In this document: positions 22,820 through 30,075 of the stretch, in pieces
How the letters are laid out: every line of letters starts with the position of its first letter
Position numbering within the stretch: the stretch's first letter is position 1
From: Oscillospiraceae bacterium
GTDB taxonomy: Bacteria > Bacillota > Clostridia > Oscillospirales > Oscillospiraceae
Direction of reading: 5' to 3'
Assembly (NCBI GenBank): GCA_009784725.1
Contig: WQXS01000023.1
Location: 1 to 32,598, forward strand
Length of the DNA stretch: 32,598 nucleotides
The notes under the pieces: model-generated
What the model was told of the DNA's origin: nothing
Database searches by the model: none
What the model saw: only the letters and a program-made list of their open reading frames with translations
Translations under genes and position numbers: made by a program

Positions 22820-24916
22820 ATGAAAAAAATACGTGAGTGGATCAGCATTCGTTCTGTAAAAACACCAAAACTAATGGTATTGCTAATCATATTAGCAGCT
22901 AATATTGTTTTTTTATTCTTTGCTGCATTTGTTATTATGACATTAGAGCTTGAGATGCTCGATAATCCTGGTTTTTGGCATAGTGTATATTACGCATCAA
23001 CTATGCTTGTTTCAGGGTTTACCAGTGATGTAATTACTGAGGTTAATAGAGCAGATGCGATTCTCATTATTTTCAGTATGATTTGCGTTATTATCGGTAT
23101 GATAACATTCACAGGTACGGTCATTGGTTACATTGCTCAGGTTATTTTTAATTTTGTTGAAATGGCAGATTCAAATACCAGGAAGTTACGTATTTCCAAT
23201 CATACTGTAATTTTGAACTGGAATACGTGTGCAACAGAGATTATTAATGAATTAATGCATAAAAGTATGAGAGAAAAAATAGTTGTTCTTGTAGAACACG
23301 ATAAAGACGAAATCTTACAAGAGATAAAAGAACGGTTATCAGACACTCTTGAAATCGATAATAAAGAAGTTAGAGAAACTGCTTTGAAATTACAACCCTC
23401 TGAACGGAAAAAATATATTCGTAAAAATAAAGTCAGTAATAAATTAATGCTTATTGTTCGTGAAGGAGATTCCTGGTCTGCCAAACAATTAAATGATATT
23501 TCTATTAAAAATGCAAAAAGTATAATCATCCTAAGTAACGGGAAGGCGATTGCGCATGAGAGCAACGATTCAGATGAAGTGCTTGAAACAAAAGAAAAGG
23601 GGAATGCTAGTACAGTAAAAACATTGCTTCAAGTTGCACAATTAATCTCAGAAGAAGACTCAATGCCAAATCAAGTTGTGGTTGTCGAAGTAGAAAACGA
23701 TTGGACCCTGAAATTAGTTAAAACAATTATTGAACAAATGAAGAGCAGGGGTGGATGCAAAATTATACCCGTGGCAGCAAATCATATTCTTGGACAAGTA
23801 TTTTCTCAATTCGCATTAATGCCGGAACTTAATCTCGTTTACAATACACTTTTTTCTAATAAAGGTGTTTCGTTATTCACGAAAGCATCTGATGATTATG
23901 CTCTTACAGAAACAGAATTTGTATCTGGATATATTAAAGACCATTTTGAAGCTATCCCTCTTAGTCTAATTCATGATGAAGATGGTAAACTTTACCGATA
24001 TTATATGTCTGACACTGAGCAACATATTGATAATATTGGTTCATTTTCATCAACACGGAATCTTAATGTATCTATTAATCCCAATTACGAGATTTTGGAT
24101 AAACACATTCTTATTTTAGGACATAACAGTAAAAGTGTAGCGATTATGGAAGGAATTGATGCTTTTTATAAAGAGTGGAAGAAAATTGATGGTCCGGAAG
24201 TGTTGGATGTAACAATAATTGACTCAGAAGCGAACTTGGAAAAACATGTATGCTATAACCAATATTCTTTTATTAATAAGATTATTGGTGCTGATATATA
24301 TAGTAGTGATGTAATAAATAATGCTATAACTGAGTTTATTGAATCTTATAGAAACCGTGGGAGTATTATTATTCTTTCGGACGATACGGTTCCCGAAGAA
24401 AATATTGATGCAGATGTCCTTACATATCTGGTTTTTATTAATAATATTATCGAAAAACAGATAGCAAATAACCCGGCTTTTAATCCAGATAGTATTGATC
24501 TTGTCGTAGAAATACTTAATCCCAGAAATTTTGATATCTTAAATCAATATAGCACAAAAAACATTGTAATCAGTAACCGTTATATTAGTAAAATGATTAT
24601 GCAAATTAGTGAAAAAGAATCAATATTTCATTTTTATGAAAATCTTCTTGATTATGATATTAATGATGCAGAACCGTTGTCTTCAAAAGAATTGTTTATC
24701 AAAAGAGCAGAAGAGTTCTTTACAGAGATACCGGAAGCTTGCACTGCAGCTGAGTTGATAAGAGCTGTTTATATTAATTCACCAGAAAATAACAAATCAC
24801 TCTTACTGGGTTACTTCTGTCCAAAAGGAGAAATGACACTGTTTGCCGGAGACCAGAGGAAAATAAGTATAGCACTTACAAATAAACACAAACTTATACT
24901 ATTTAGTAACCATTAA
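22820..24916 (+). CDS. CASTOR/POLLUX-like ion channel with RCK-type domains
   Basis: A 698-residue protein with TM1 (about 17-41), a pore helix and loop (about 51-70, HSVYYASTMLVSGFTSD), TM2 (about 79-110) and a very large cytoplasmic part. The latter starts with HTVILNWNTCATEIINEL (about 128-145), the first strand of an RCK/TrkA-N-like Rossmann domain as in CASTOR/POLLUX, and has a second such domain near 430 (DKHILILGHNSKSVAIMEGI). In plants these proteins are nuclear-envelope cation channels. The filter position lacks the K-channel TVGYG signature, so ion preference is unclear. No zinc ribbon is present, unlike in its three partners. GGGGATAAAAT precedes the ATG. Last gene of the operon. 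Confidence 0.8.
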   Translation: MKKIREWISIRSVKTPKLMVLLIILAANIVFLFFAAFVIMTLELEMLDNPGFWHSVYYASTMLVSGFTSDVITEVNRADAILIIFSMICVIIGMITFTGTVIGYIAQVIFNFVEMADSNTRKLRISNHTVILNWNTCATEIINELMHKSMREKIVVLVEHDKDEILQEIKERLSDTLEIDNKEVRETALKLQPSERKKYIRKNKVSNKLMLIVREGDSWSAKQLNDISIKNAKSIIILSNGKAIAHESNDSDEVLETKEKGNASTVKTLLQVAQLISEEDSMPNQVVVVEVENDWTLKLVKTIIEQMKSRGGCKIIPVAANHILGQVFSQFALMPELNLVYNTLFSNKGVSLFTKASDDYALTETEFVSGYIKDHFEAIPLSLIHDEDGKLYRYYMSDTEQHIDNIGSFSSTRNLNVSINPNYEILDKHILILGHNSKSVAIMEGIDAFYKEWKKIDGPEVLDVTIIDSEANLEKHVCYNQYSFINKIIGADIYSSDVINNAITEFIESYRNRGSIIILSDDTVPEENIDADVLTYLVFINNIIEKQIANNPAFNPDSIDLVVEILNPRNFDILNQYSTKNIVISNRYISKMIMQISEKESIFHFYENLLDYDINDAEPLSSKELFIKRAEEFFTEIPEACTAAELIRAVYINSPENNKSLLLGYFCPKGEMTLFAGDQRKISIALTNKHKLILFSNH

Positions 24917-25015
24917 TAATCATTCAAGCGTAGTAGAATTATTGCTTATAGAAACAAATCTCAAATTACAACTTACTTAAATGTAATGTAACTCTATAAA
25001 AAGGAAAGGATTTTT

Positions 25016-25144
25016 ATGCTAGAAACTATTATAAACTTAACTCTTCCTGTGATAATCCATATATTAGAGTTAATGGGTGTTGCTGTCATTTGCTTTGGTT
25101 GTGTTGTGTCCCACTTTGAACAATTTATTTTATCAAAATTTTGA
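25016..25144 (+). CDS. Small one-TM membrane protein, 42 residues
   Basis: A short open frame with a good ribosome site (AAAGGAAAGG, about six bases before the ATG). It encodes MLETIINLTLPVIIHILELM, then GVAVICFGCVVSHFEQF and a short tail. It is one hydrophobic helix containing a Glu (residue 18) and resembles the N-terminal helix of DUF1622 membrane proteins (ELxGVxxI pattern). Full DUF1622 proteins are about 120 residues, and the following sequence has stops in all frames, so this is either a genuine small protein or a truncated remnant. It lies 99 bases after the channel gene on the same strand. Confidence 0.5.
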   Translation: MLETIINLTLPVIIHILELMGVAVICFGCVVSHFEQFILSKF

Positions 25145-25230
25145 TATTTATCTATTGACCTTGAACCTGCTTCATAGTTCATAATGATTTTGCGGTGTGG
25201 TGCACTGACAAAAAAGTAAGGGGTATGGTT

Positions 25231-26025
25231 ATGCAGGAGATTATTATTGATAATGAGTTTAAGTTTCTTCTTCCCGTGCTTGATGAAAAAGCATTTGCAG
25301 ATCTTGAGGCGGATGTTTTGGAAAACGGGATTCGTGATTCATTAGTGTTATGGGAAGGGATATTGATTGATGGTTATAACCGATTCAATATCGCACAAAA
25401 GCATGGTCTTCCGTTTAATACAGTGAGTATGGAGTTTAATTCCCGTGATGAGGTTGTGATTTGGATTATCAGAAATCAAATTGCACGCAGAAATCTTACG
25501 ACCTTTCAACTAAGGTATTTTCGCGGTTTACATTACCATGCAGACAGAAGGAGCCAAGGGAGCAATAATCCTCATGTGCAAGATTTAACAAAACCTCAAA
25601 ATGAAGTTTTGTTAAATACCGCTGCAAAACTCGCTGAGAAATATAATGTGTCAAGAAGCACTATAGAGCGTGATTCCAAGCTTGCTGATGCTCTTATTGC
25701 TTTAGGTGAAGTATCCCCCGAAGCCAAGCTTAGTATTTTATCCGGTGAAACTAAAGTAACAAGGTCTGAGCTTGATGCGATGCTTGTTGGTTCTGAGGAA
25801 AATATAACAGAAATCGCAGAAAGTATCGAGAACGGAACGTTTACGGAACGCAGAGCGGAAAATGCAGGCACTGAGGACAGGACGCTGGAGTCGGCTTTTG
25901 ATAAAATATCCAATCTCATAAAGAGGGAGCTTGATGGATTATCAAAAGCATATAAACCCGCAGAGCTAAAAGCCGCACTGAGGTCGCATATTACTGCACT
26001 TGAAGGTATTTATATGCAGATATAG
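25231..26025 (+). CDS. ParB-like N-terminal domain protein
   Basis: A 264-residue stand-alone ParB/sulfiredoxin-fold protein. The N-terminal domain contains EFKFLLPVLDEKAFADLEAD, then LVLWEGILIDGYNRFNIAQK, where GYNR replaces the classic GERR/GHNR nucleotide-binding turn. Next comes the conserved NQIARRNLTTFQLRYFRG, then a helix-turn-helix AAKLAEKYNVSRSTIERD (about 130-150). The C-terminal part is helical. No ParA gene or parS site is adjacent, so plasmid partitioning is not implied; such proteins are common as accessory genes in clostridia. ATG at 25231 is seven bases from AAGGGG; the ATG at 25225 is too close. Confidence 0.8.
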   Translation: MQEIIIDNEFKFLLPVLDEKAFADLEADVLENGIRDSLVLWEGILIDGYNRFNIAQKHGLPFNTVSMEFNSRDEVVIWIIRNQIARRNLTTFQLRYFRGLHYHADRRSQGSNNPHVQDLTKPQNEVLLNTAAKLAEKYNVSRSTIERDSKLADALIALGEVSPEAKLSILSGETKVTRSELDAMLVGSEENITEIAESIENGTFTERRAENAGTEDRTLESAFDKISNLIKRELDGLSKAYKPAELKAALRSHITALEGIYMQI

Positions 26026-26045
26026 GGTAAGTATTGAGTTTATAA

Positions 26046-26105
26046 ACACATAGGGACGGTTCTCTTGTGTCAGTCTTAGAGCACAGTAGAACCGTCCCCT
26101 TGTGT
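26046..26105. repeat. REP-like palindromic repeat, second copy
   Basis: The left arm (26046-26070) contains AGGGACGGTTCTCTTGTGT and the right arm (26082-26105) contains AGAACCGTCCCCTTGTGT. They are imperfect inverted copies around an 11-base centre. The unit is the same as in mnmE but with a shorter centre. It lies between the convergent ParB-like and LytTR genes and may also act as their terminator. Confidence 0.85.
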
Positions 26106-26130
26106 TCCGGATTGGGGCTCTGCTTTGTTG

Positions 26131-26847
26131 CTATGTTAATTTCCAATTCCGTGAAAGTAAGCAGGTTGTGTTATTTGTCATTGTGACTGTTTTTTCTTTT
26201 TTATTTATTGAAGCTATTTTGTTTTTGTTGATTATATAAGACTTGTGGCAACGGGAGAAGCAGTCATCGAGTTTTGCTTCTATTTCTTTTAGCTCTCCGC
26301 CAAACTCCAATACTCTGCTGTTTGTGTGCAGGCGCAGCTTGTGGCGGACATGTGTTGTTTCGATGAATATAATATCACTCAGTTCGACAAAGATTATTCT
26401 ATCATCAACAGTTACCTTAAGCACCTTTGAACTGTCTTCTGAAAAACTCCGGCGTAATGCGATATCTATGCATTCGCCGATTTTTATTTTTATGCTGTCA
26501 GGGTTGTCTTTAATCAGAAAATCCAGAGCTTCTACTTTATATTGGAAGGTTAAGAGGGTCATTTCAGAGTGGGTTGTTATAAATATAATAAAAACTTTTG
26601 AACCGGTGGCGTTTTTTTCTCTTATTAACCGTGCAAGTTCAATTCCGTTTATTTCGGATTTTAGGTCGATGTCAAGTAAAAAAAGTGCAGGATTTAAGCC
26701 GCTCCACTCAGATAGCAAACTCTTTGGGTCATGTGTTGCAAAAGTGAGAGCAGCATCAACGTTTTTTACTGCACAATAGTCCGAAACGTGTTCGGATAAT
26801 AATTTTCGCCAGCGTTCATTGTCTTCACAAACATAAATTTCCAACAT
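26131..26847 (-). CDS. LytTR-family response regulator
   Basis: A 238-residue AgrA/ComE-type regulator. The receiver domain has CEDNE near the N terminus, the phospho-acceptor Asp in LFLLDIDLKSEINGIEL and the ITTH switch segment. The LytTR DNA-binding domain (about 138-236) has VDDRIIFVELSDIIFIET, then HKLRLHT, LEFGGELKEIEAKL, and FSRCHKSYIINKNKI, the last being the classic signature. Its ATG overlaps the stop of the kinase gene in TAATG, so the two are translationally coupled. It probably binds the direct repeats between the kinase and the divergent ABC genes. Confidence 0.93.
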   Translation of the reverse strand: MLEIYVCEDNERWRKLLSEHVSDYCAVKNVDAALTFATHDPKSLLSEWSGLNPALFLLDIDLKSEINGIELARLIREKNATGSKVFIIFITTHSEMTLLTFQYKVEALDFLIKDNPDSIKIKIGECIDIALRRSFSEDSSKVLKVTVDDRIIFVELSDIIFIETTHVRHKLRLHTNSRVLEFGGELKEIEAKLDDCFSRCHKSYIINKNKIASINKKEKTVTMTNNTTCLLSRNWKLT

Positions 26848-28157
26848 TATTGTGCATCCTTTACAGTCAGTGTTTGAGTGAAGTATATTCCGTCAATTTC
26901 TGTTTCAAGATAGAGATTGTTTATTTTTTCCGTATAATTGCGAATCGTATACAAACCTATGCCACGGTCTTTTGATTTAGTTGAAAAGCCAAGCTCAAAT
27001 AATTTGTCTACTGCTATTTTCTGTTGTTTCCATGTGTTTTTGATAATAAAGGTTTTTGAATTCGGGTTTTTTATGACTGCAATTCCAAGTTGCTTTTCCT
27101 CTGCTTCTAAAATTGCTTCAATTGCATTATCCATCAGGATTCCCAATATCTGGCAGACAATTGCCGTTGATACTCCAAGATTTTCAATGCTTTCTCTGAC
27201 TTCAATGGTCGGTTCAATCTGCTGATGTGATGCAAAAGAGCACTTATAAATAAGAACACTTTTTATTTCGTTGATTTTTATGTTTTGCAAGCTACCAATG
27301 AGCCGGTCATAACCAAGCAGTTCCTTATTCATTTCCGATAGTTCTCCGGTGTAATATTCGGCGAGTCCTGCCATGTCGTTATTCTCAATATACAGCTTAA
27401 AAGATGACATGATATTTACATAGTCGTGCTTAATTGTCCGCATTGCTGTATATGATTCTTCCAAATCCTGAATGTATTTGCGGGAAGCTTCGGTTATAAG
27501 CCTTTCGGTTTTTAGCGAGTTTTCCTTATACGCGTTTTTGATGATTATCACAAATAATAGTATTACCGAAATAAAAAACAACGCATACATTATATCACCT
27601 GTGGAGTCTAAAAAATCTCCCCTGTAATTAATGTATGAAAGAATTATCATAATACCCGAAATTGCTGTTATGGCATATATGCTTTTATTGTTAAAAATGT
27701 TCATATCAATGCGCTTTTTAAGATAACGGCTGAAAATAAGGACAAAAGAAACCAAAATGGCAAAAAATATAATATATGTTATCAGCCACAGAATGCTTTC
27801 CTCTATCAACTCCTCCTGACCGATAATCCTAAAGAACAGGGTCGTGGTTCCGTTAATGCCGAAAATCGTTAGCCCCGACATTAACGATGCAAAAAACCCT
27901 TTGATAATATTTTTATGCATAAGCGATAACATAATCAATAAATAGAGGGTAACATACAGATAAAAAACCTCCGGAGATAAATCAGTAACTATTCCGCTGA
28001 AACCGAGAATAAAACCAAAAGCAAGTGAAACCACTACGGCGATTATGTTATATTTCAATTCTTTCTTTTTTTCAATTTTAAATAAACTCATGTTTTCGCC
28101 GCAAAGCATCATTATTATACAAAACAAAAACAGACTGAGACAAAGAATAAAATTCAA
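26847..28157 (-). CDS. GHKL sensor histidine kinase (AgrC/ComD type)
   Basis: A 436-residue membrane kinase. The N-terminal half has about seven hydrophobic spans up to residue 205, with no large outer domain, as in peptide-sensing kinases. A coiled coil leads to the phospho-acceptor His in MRTIKHDYVN (near 250). The GHKL ATPase has the N box VCQILGILMDNAIEAILEA and the G box KSKDRGIGLYTIRNY. I start it at TTG 28157, six bases after GAGGTG; the in-frame GTG at 28166 lies within that site. It is divergent from the ABC exporter, which argues for a role in sensing an antimicrobial or signalling peptide. Confidence 0.92.
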   Translation of the reverse strand: MNFILCLSLFLFCIIMMLCGENMSLFKIEKKKELKYNIIAVVVSLAFGFILGFSGIVTDLSPEVFYLYVTLYLLIMLSLMHKNIIKGFFASLMSGLTIFGINGTTTLFFRIIGQEELIEESILWLITYIIFFAILVSFVLIFSRYLKKRIDMNIFNNKSIYAITAISGIMIILSYINYRGDFLDSTGDIMYALFFISVILLFVIIIKNAYKENSLKTERLITEASRKYIQDLEESYTAMRTIKHDYVNIMSSFKLYIENNDMAGLAEYYTGELSEMNKELLGYDRLIGSLQNIKINEIKSVLIYKCSFASHQQIEPTIEVRESIENLGVSTAIVCQILGILMDNAIEAILEAEEKQLGIAVIKNPNSKTFIIKNTWKQQKIAVDKLFELGFSTKSKDRGIGLYTIRNYTEKINNLYLETEIDGIYFTQTLTVKDAQ

Positions 28158-28210
28158 ATTGTTCACCTCAGGTAATAATTTAAATTACGCGGCAGCAGAG
28201 GTCAAGGTGT

Positions 28211-28242
28211 TTTTGGATAAACAGTTGTAATTTTCGGATAAA
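28211..28242. promoter_or_regulatory. Tandem direct repeats, candidate LytTR-regulator operator
   Basis: TTTTGGATAAA (28211-28221) and TTTTCGGATAAA (28231-28242) place identical GGATAAA cores 21 bases apart, two helical turns. This is the geometry of AgrA/ComE-type LytTR sites. They lie between the kinase start and the -10 box of the ABC operon. Binding by the neighbouring regulator is an inference. Confidence 0.5.
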
Positions 28243-28267
28243 ATGCTTACCCTTTGCACTTTGGTAC

Positions 28268-28296
28268 TTTTTCAAGCCGGTTTGTTCAATTATAAT
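28268..28296 (+). promoter_or_regulatory. Promoter of the ABC exporter operon
   Basis: A perfect TATAAT (28291-28296) is preceded after 17 bases by a poor -35 (TTTTTC). That pattern is expected of an activator-dependent promoter. The GGATAAA repeats lie just upstream. The leader of about 80 bases contains a CTGAG/CTCAG hairpin. Confidence 0.5.
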
Positions 28297-28383
28297 CTGT
28301 ACTTCCGAAGGATATGCTACAGTGCTTGTGATGTTACTGAGCGGAGACTCAGAGCAAAAAGTCTATGAAAAAGAGGAGGAAAT

Positions 28384-29232
28384 ATGGATACGGCAATTAA
28401 AATGACAAATGTTCATAAAAGTTTCGGCGAGAGCAAAGTAATCAACGATGTTTCAATTTCCATTCAAAGCGGAGAGCTGATAGGTTTTCTCGGACCGAGC
28501 GGTGCAGGTAAAACGACTACGATTAAATTACTCACGGGGCAACTCAGGCAGGAAATGGGGACAGCTGAAATTCTGGGAAAGAGTAACACAACCCTTAACC
28601 ACGAAAGCTACAAGCAAATTGGAATCGTTTCGGATAATTCGGGATTGTATGAAAACTTAAACGCTTATGACAACCTTTTATTATTCTCACGAATTTTAAA
28701 TGTGGATGCAAAAAAAATAAAAACGATGCTCGAACGTGTCGGGCTAAAAGAGCATGCAAAAAAAACGGTTAAGAAATTTTCAAGGGGAATGAAGCAAAGG
28801 TTGGTTCTGGCTCGTGCTTTAATGCATAATCCCAAAGTATTGTTCCTTGATGAGCCTACATCGGGGCTTGACCCGAGTACAACAATTGAAATTCATAAGC
28901 TGATGATGGAGATGAAGGAGGGCGGTACTACTTTTTTCTTAACAACACACGATATGACGGAAGCATCAAAGCTTTGCGATAGGATAGTTTTATTTAATGA
29001 AGGCAAAATTATTGATATGGGAACCCTTGACGAATTAAGTCAAAAGTATAACACGAATAAATACGTTCAAATCCTTCTGACATCCGGAGAATCAATCAAG
29101 CTTAGGTTAAATAAAGAAAATAGTACCAAAATCGCCGATTTAATCGCAAATGACCAAATAGCGACAATGCATACCGGTGAACCGACTCTTGAAACAATAT
29201 TCTTAAAACTGACAGGGAGGGGTCTGCAATGA
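28384..29232 (+). CDS. ABC transporter ATP-binding protein
   Basis: A 282-residue ATPase of the CcmA/DrrA-like group used by ABC-2 exporters. Walker A is GPSGAGKTT (about 38-46), the Q-loop region lies near YKQIGIVSDN, the signature is FSRGMKQRL in place of LSGGQ, Walker B is VLFLDEPTSGLD, and the switch His lies in TTHDMTEA. A C-terminal extension of about 70 residues follows, typical of this group. AAGAGGAGG precedes the ATG. The stop overlaps the permease start by four bases. With the divergent LytTR/GHKL pair it fits a peptide-export or bacteriocin-immunity system. Confidence 0.94.
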   Translation: MDTAIKMTNVHKSFGESKVINDVSISIQSGELIGFLGPSGAGKTTTIKLLTGQLRQEMGTAEILGKSNTTLNHESYKQIGIVSDNSGLYENLNAYDNLLLFSRILNVDAKKIKTMLERVGLKEHAKKTVKKFSRGMKQRLVLARALMHNPKVLFLDEPTSGLDPSTTIEIHKLMMEMKEGGTTFFLTTHDMTEASKLCDRIVLFNEGKIIDMGTLDELSQKYNTNKYVQILLTSGESIKLRLNKENSTKIADLIANDQIATMHTGEPTLETIFLKLTGRGLQ

Positions 29233-29930
29233 TTTCCGGAAGAAAAATATTTGCACTTTTTGCAAAAGACATTAAGTCATTAGCATATAACATTTTTATT
29301 ATTTCCGGCTTACTGATTATGCCTGTAATGGCGATTATGTTTACCTTCGGCATGGACGAGCCGGATGTTTGGCTTGCCGATTTTCTTATAAAGATGAACA
29401 TTTTGATTAATGGAGCAAACATCATCTGCGTGATGATAGCTGAAGAAAAAGAAAAACACACCCTCAGTGTGCTCATTGCTTCGACGGTATCGGGAGCAGA
29501 CTTTCTGATCAGCAAGGTTCTTGTTACGGGTCTTCTGACGTTTATCTCAAACGGAGTTTTGTATTTCATAATGGGGCTTGGGAGTATTCTTCCGTTTGGT
29601 ACATTTATGCTTATGACGGGAATTGCAATTTTACCTGTTACGGTAGTGGGTGCAATAATCGGACTTTTATGCAAAACACAAGCGGCAGCCTCAACCGCAG
29701 TAACACCTGTTATGATGCTCCTAGTATTTCTCCCGATGTTTATCCCGCAAGAAAGTTTCTTTGCCGAAAGCATCTTTAAATATGTCTTCTCGGAGCAAAT
29801 GTCACTGGGACTTGCATCTATTTATAACGGAGAACCCTTTTTGTCAAATATCATAATAATAACAATAAATTTCGCAATACTTGCAACCGCATTCGGATTC
29901 ATATACAAAAAGAGAGGGATATCTGCATAA
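29229..29930 (+). CDS. ABC-2 type permease
   Basis: A 233-residue membrane protein with six hydrophobic segments. It begins with the family pattern IFALFAKDIKSLAYN and has the EEKEKHTLSVLIASTVSGADFLISK stretch after TM2, the characteristic ABC-2 coupling region, in residues about 72-96. It starts within the ATGA overlap with the ATPase gene, so the two form one transporter. The substrate is unknown. Context (LytTR two-component system) suggests a peptide. Confidence 0.92.
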   Translation: MISGRKIFALFAKDIKSLAYNIFIISGLLIMPVMAIMFTFGMDEPDVWLADFLIKMNILINGANIICVMIAEEKEKHTLSVLIASTVSGADFLISKVLVTGLLTFISNGVLYFIMGLGSILPFGTFMLMTGIAILPVTVVGAIIGLLCKTQAAASTAVTPVMMLLVFLPMFIPQESFFAESIFKYVFSEQMSLGLASIYNGEPFLSNIIIITINFAILATAFGFIYKKRGISA

Positions 29931-29932
29931 AA

Positions 29933-29950
29933 TAACCGTCCCCCATGTGT
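29933..29950. repeat. Half copy of the REP-like repeat
   Basis: AACCGTCCCCCATGTGT, right after the permease stop, matches the right arm of the other repeats (AACCGTCCCCTTGTGT). No matching left arm is present, so it is a truncated copy. Confidence 0.65.
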
Positions 29951-30003
29951 TCCTTGTGTGCTGGCAAACACTTGCAAAAAACGCAAGCGATTGCCGAAAC
30001 CAG

Positions 30004-30039
30004 CAAGAACTTGCAAGCTGTGCAAGTTCTTGTTATAAT
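30004..30039 (+). promoter_or_regulatory. Promoter of the DUF4143 ATPase gene overlaid by a perfect inverted repeat
   Basis: TTGCAA (30011-30016), a 17-base spacer and TATAAT (30034-30039) form a near-consensus promoter 37 bases before the ATG. A perfect 12-bp inverted repeat (30004-30015 with 30021-30032, five-base loop) covers the -35 and most of the spacer. It could be a repressor operator or, as RNA, the terminator of the upstream ABC operon (T-tract weak). Confidence 0.6.
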
Positions 30040-30075
30040 AAAACCAATGTGTGATTTAAGTACAGGAGTTTAAAC

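Noticed and set aside
25231-26025. Plasmid partition locus or replication origin
   Set aside because: The ParB-like gene is alone. No ParA gene, parS-like repeats or iterons are visible, and the surrounding genes are chromosomal.
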